NCBI GenBank assembly: GCA_025929805.1
Contig: JAICPP010000063.1
Span: 1-14,348 of the forward strand
Reading direction: 5' to 3'
Source: Gemmatimonadales bacterium
Lineage (GTDB): Bacteria; Gemmatimonadota; Gemmatimonadetes; Gemmatimonadales; GWC2-71-9
DNA length: 14,348 nt
Position 1 is the stretch's first letter. The number at the start of each line of letters is the position of its first letter. Shown in pieces: positions 13,494-14,348 of this stretch. The notes beneath the pieces were generated by a model. The model was not told the DNA's origin and made no database searches. It was given only the letters and a program-made list of their open reading frames with translations. A program made the position numbers and the translations under genes.

Positions 13494-14348
13494 GATAAAT
13501 CTCGAGAAACGGCCCGATTGTAGGCTCGGGAGAATAAGTCCGAAGCACGAGCTCCTTCCCTGCCCCGGTCAGACGGTGGCGCAGGGTATCATCCGTGAGC
13601 ATTCGATAGATCTGTTGAGCGAGATCGAGTGGGTCGCCCTGCCGAGCCAGCAGGCCGGTCTCCTCGTGACGAACTACCTCAGGTATGCCACCGGCTGGTG
13701 TGCCGACCACGGCTGAGCCGGCCAAGAGTGCTTCGACCAGGGTGAGCCCGAGGCCTTCCGCGCTCCCGCGGGACGGGAGGACCGTTACTGTGCTCGCCCC
13801 GTATTCAGCGGGCATTTGCGTCTGGGTAACGAAGGGCGCCCACGTGACCCTGGGCCCAAGTCCCAACTGACGCGCGAGCGATTGCAGTGCGTTCAGCTCC
13901 ATGCCTTTGCCGAGCACCTTCAAGTGAAACTCTACTCCGCGACGATTCAGCTCGGCTGCCGCGTGAAGAAGGAGATCGACACCTTTGGAGGGCACCAGGT
14001 TGCCGGCATACAGGATACGAGGCGGCCTGGCTTTCGTCACCACCGCCCCCGCCAGAAAGTTGTCTATGTCCACGGGCATTGGGGTAACCGCCACCTTGGA
14101 GGCAAGACTGGGAAGTATTCGAGCGATATCACTGGCGAGAAACCGGGAGACCGCAGTGACTCTGGCTGCCTGCTCCAACACGCCGCCTGCCCACCTTCGC
14201 ACCAAATCACCGCGCTCCAGCAATCTGACATCGGAGCCATGGGCCGTAATCAGGTAGGGGACGCCGGTTTGCCGCGCGAGCCATCCCGCTGGAAACCACC
14301 AGTGTGCGTGGAGCACATGGGGCTTGAAGTGACGTACTGCCTGTTGCA
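13462..14348 (-). CDS. GT4-family glycosyltransferase, 5' partial
   Basis: The frame runs off the right edge of the window: the last bases encode QQAVRHFKPH just before VLHAHWWFPAGW, so the GTG at 14316 is an internal valine codon rather than the start. Motifs, numbered from 14316, are TAHGSDV (24-30), ILYAGNLVPSKGVDLLL (101-117, start of the C-terminal Rossmann domain), LGLGPRVTWAPFV (151-163), SRGSAEGLGLTLVEALLAGS (182-201, the E-x7-E nucleotide-sugar motif), GTPAGGIPEVV (205-215) and ETGLLARQGDP (219-229). It is a retaining GT-B enzyme acting on the cytosolic face, probably in glycan assembly. It is the first gene visible in the minus-strand operon; the promoter lies outside the window. 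Confidence 0.93.
   Translation of the reverse strand, partial: QQAVRHFKPHVLHAHWWFPAGWLARQTGVPYLITAHGSDVRLLERGDLVRRWAGGVLEQAARVTAVSRFLASDIARILPSLASKVAVTPMPVDIDNFLAGAVVTKARPPRILYAGNLVPSKGVDLLLHAAAELNRRGVEFHLKVLGKGMELNALQSLARQLGLGPRVTWAPFVTQTQMPAEYGASTVTVLPSRGSAEGLGLTLVEALLAGSAVVGTPAGGIPEVVRHEETGLLARQGDPLDLAQQIYRMLTDDTLRHRLTGAGKELVLRTYSPEPTIGPFLEIYRDITDDQPHG

Noticed and set aside
1..14348. CRISPR array, insertion sequence or transposase
   Set aside because: No regularly spaced direct repeats with unique spacers and no transposase or terminal inverted repeats were seen. The octamer repeats are tandem and too short.

Overview
The window looks like chromosomal DNA of a GC-rich, diderm (Gram-negative type) bacterium. 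My best guess is Gemmatimonadota or a relative. The guess rests on the remains of a TonB-dependent receptor, a MacB-like periplasmic-core segment of the type common in Acidobacteria/Gemmatimonadota 'duplicated orphan permeases', GTG-rich starts and tightly overlapping genes. This is inference from family flavour; no rRNA or marker phylogeny is visible.

Left part (1-4055, + strand): an operon coupled by ATGA overlaps that encodes a gliding-motility-type (Gld-like) ABC system. It holds an ATPase reading frame, a fused GldF-GldG-like permease/auxiliary protein, and a DUF4340 protein. The ATPase frame is abnormal. Its first ~50 visible residues belong to a MacB-type permease periplasmic domain, and the ATPase homology begins only after the point where Walker A should be.

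Middle part (4056-5683): gene-poor and scarred. It holds the decayed 3' end of a TonB-dependent receptor gene on the - strand, an intact tRNA-Arg(CCU) with a plausible promoter, a single-pass TPR protein gene, and an AT-rich island with a 28-bp sequence that reads as a dif site (XerC/XerD chromosome-dimer resolution site). GCGGACRG octamer repeats occur in the end of the DUF4340 gene and just after the tRNA, on either side of the receptor remnant.

Right part (5684-14348, - strand): eight contiguous genes, most of them overlapping, transcribed toward the dif site. In transcription order they are a GT4 glycosyltransferase (5' end outside the window), a FemAB/GNAT-like protein, a hexapeptide-repeat acyltransferase, a polysaccharide-deacetylase-like protein, a UPF0104-type integral membrane protein, a YfhO-family membrane protein, a DPM1-like GT2 (polyprenyl-phosphate sugar synthase) and dapF. 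Together they suggest a cell-envelope or extracellular glycan pathway: sugar transfer and acylation in the cytosol, a lipid-linked sugar donor, a membrane transferase, and deacetylation, with the DAP/lysine/peptidoglycan gene dapF at the distal end.

All protein genes left of the dif-like site are on the + strand and all on its right are on the - strand, so both arms are transcribed toward it. This is the arrangement expected if it is the replication terminus. The most notable observations are the dif-like site, the Walker-A-less permease/ATPase chimera, and the GT2-YfhO-UPF0104 set that resembles the three-component glycosylation machinery known from Firmicutes.
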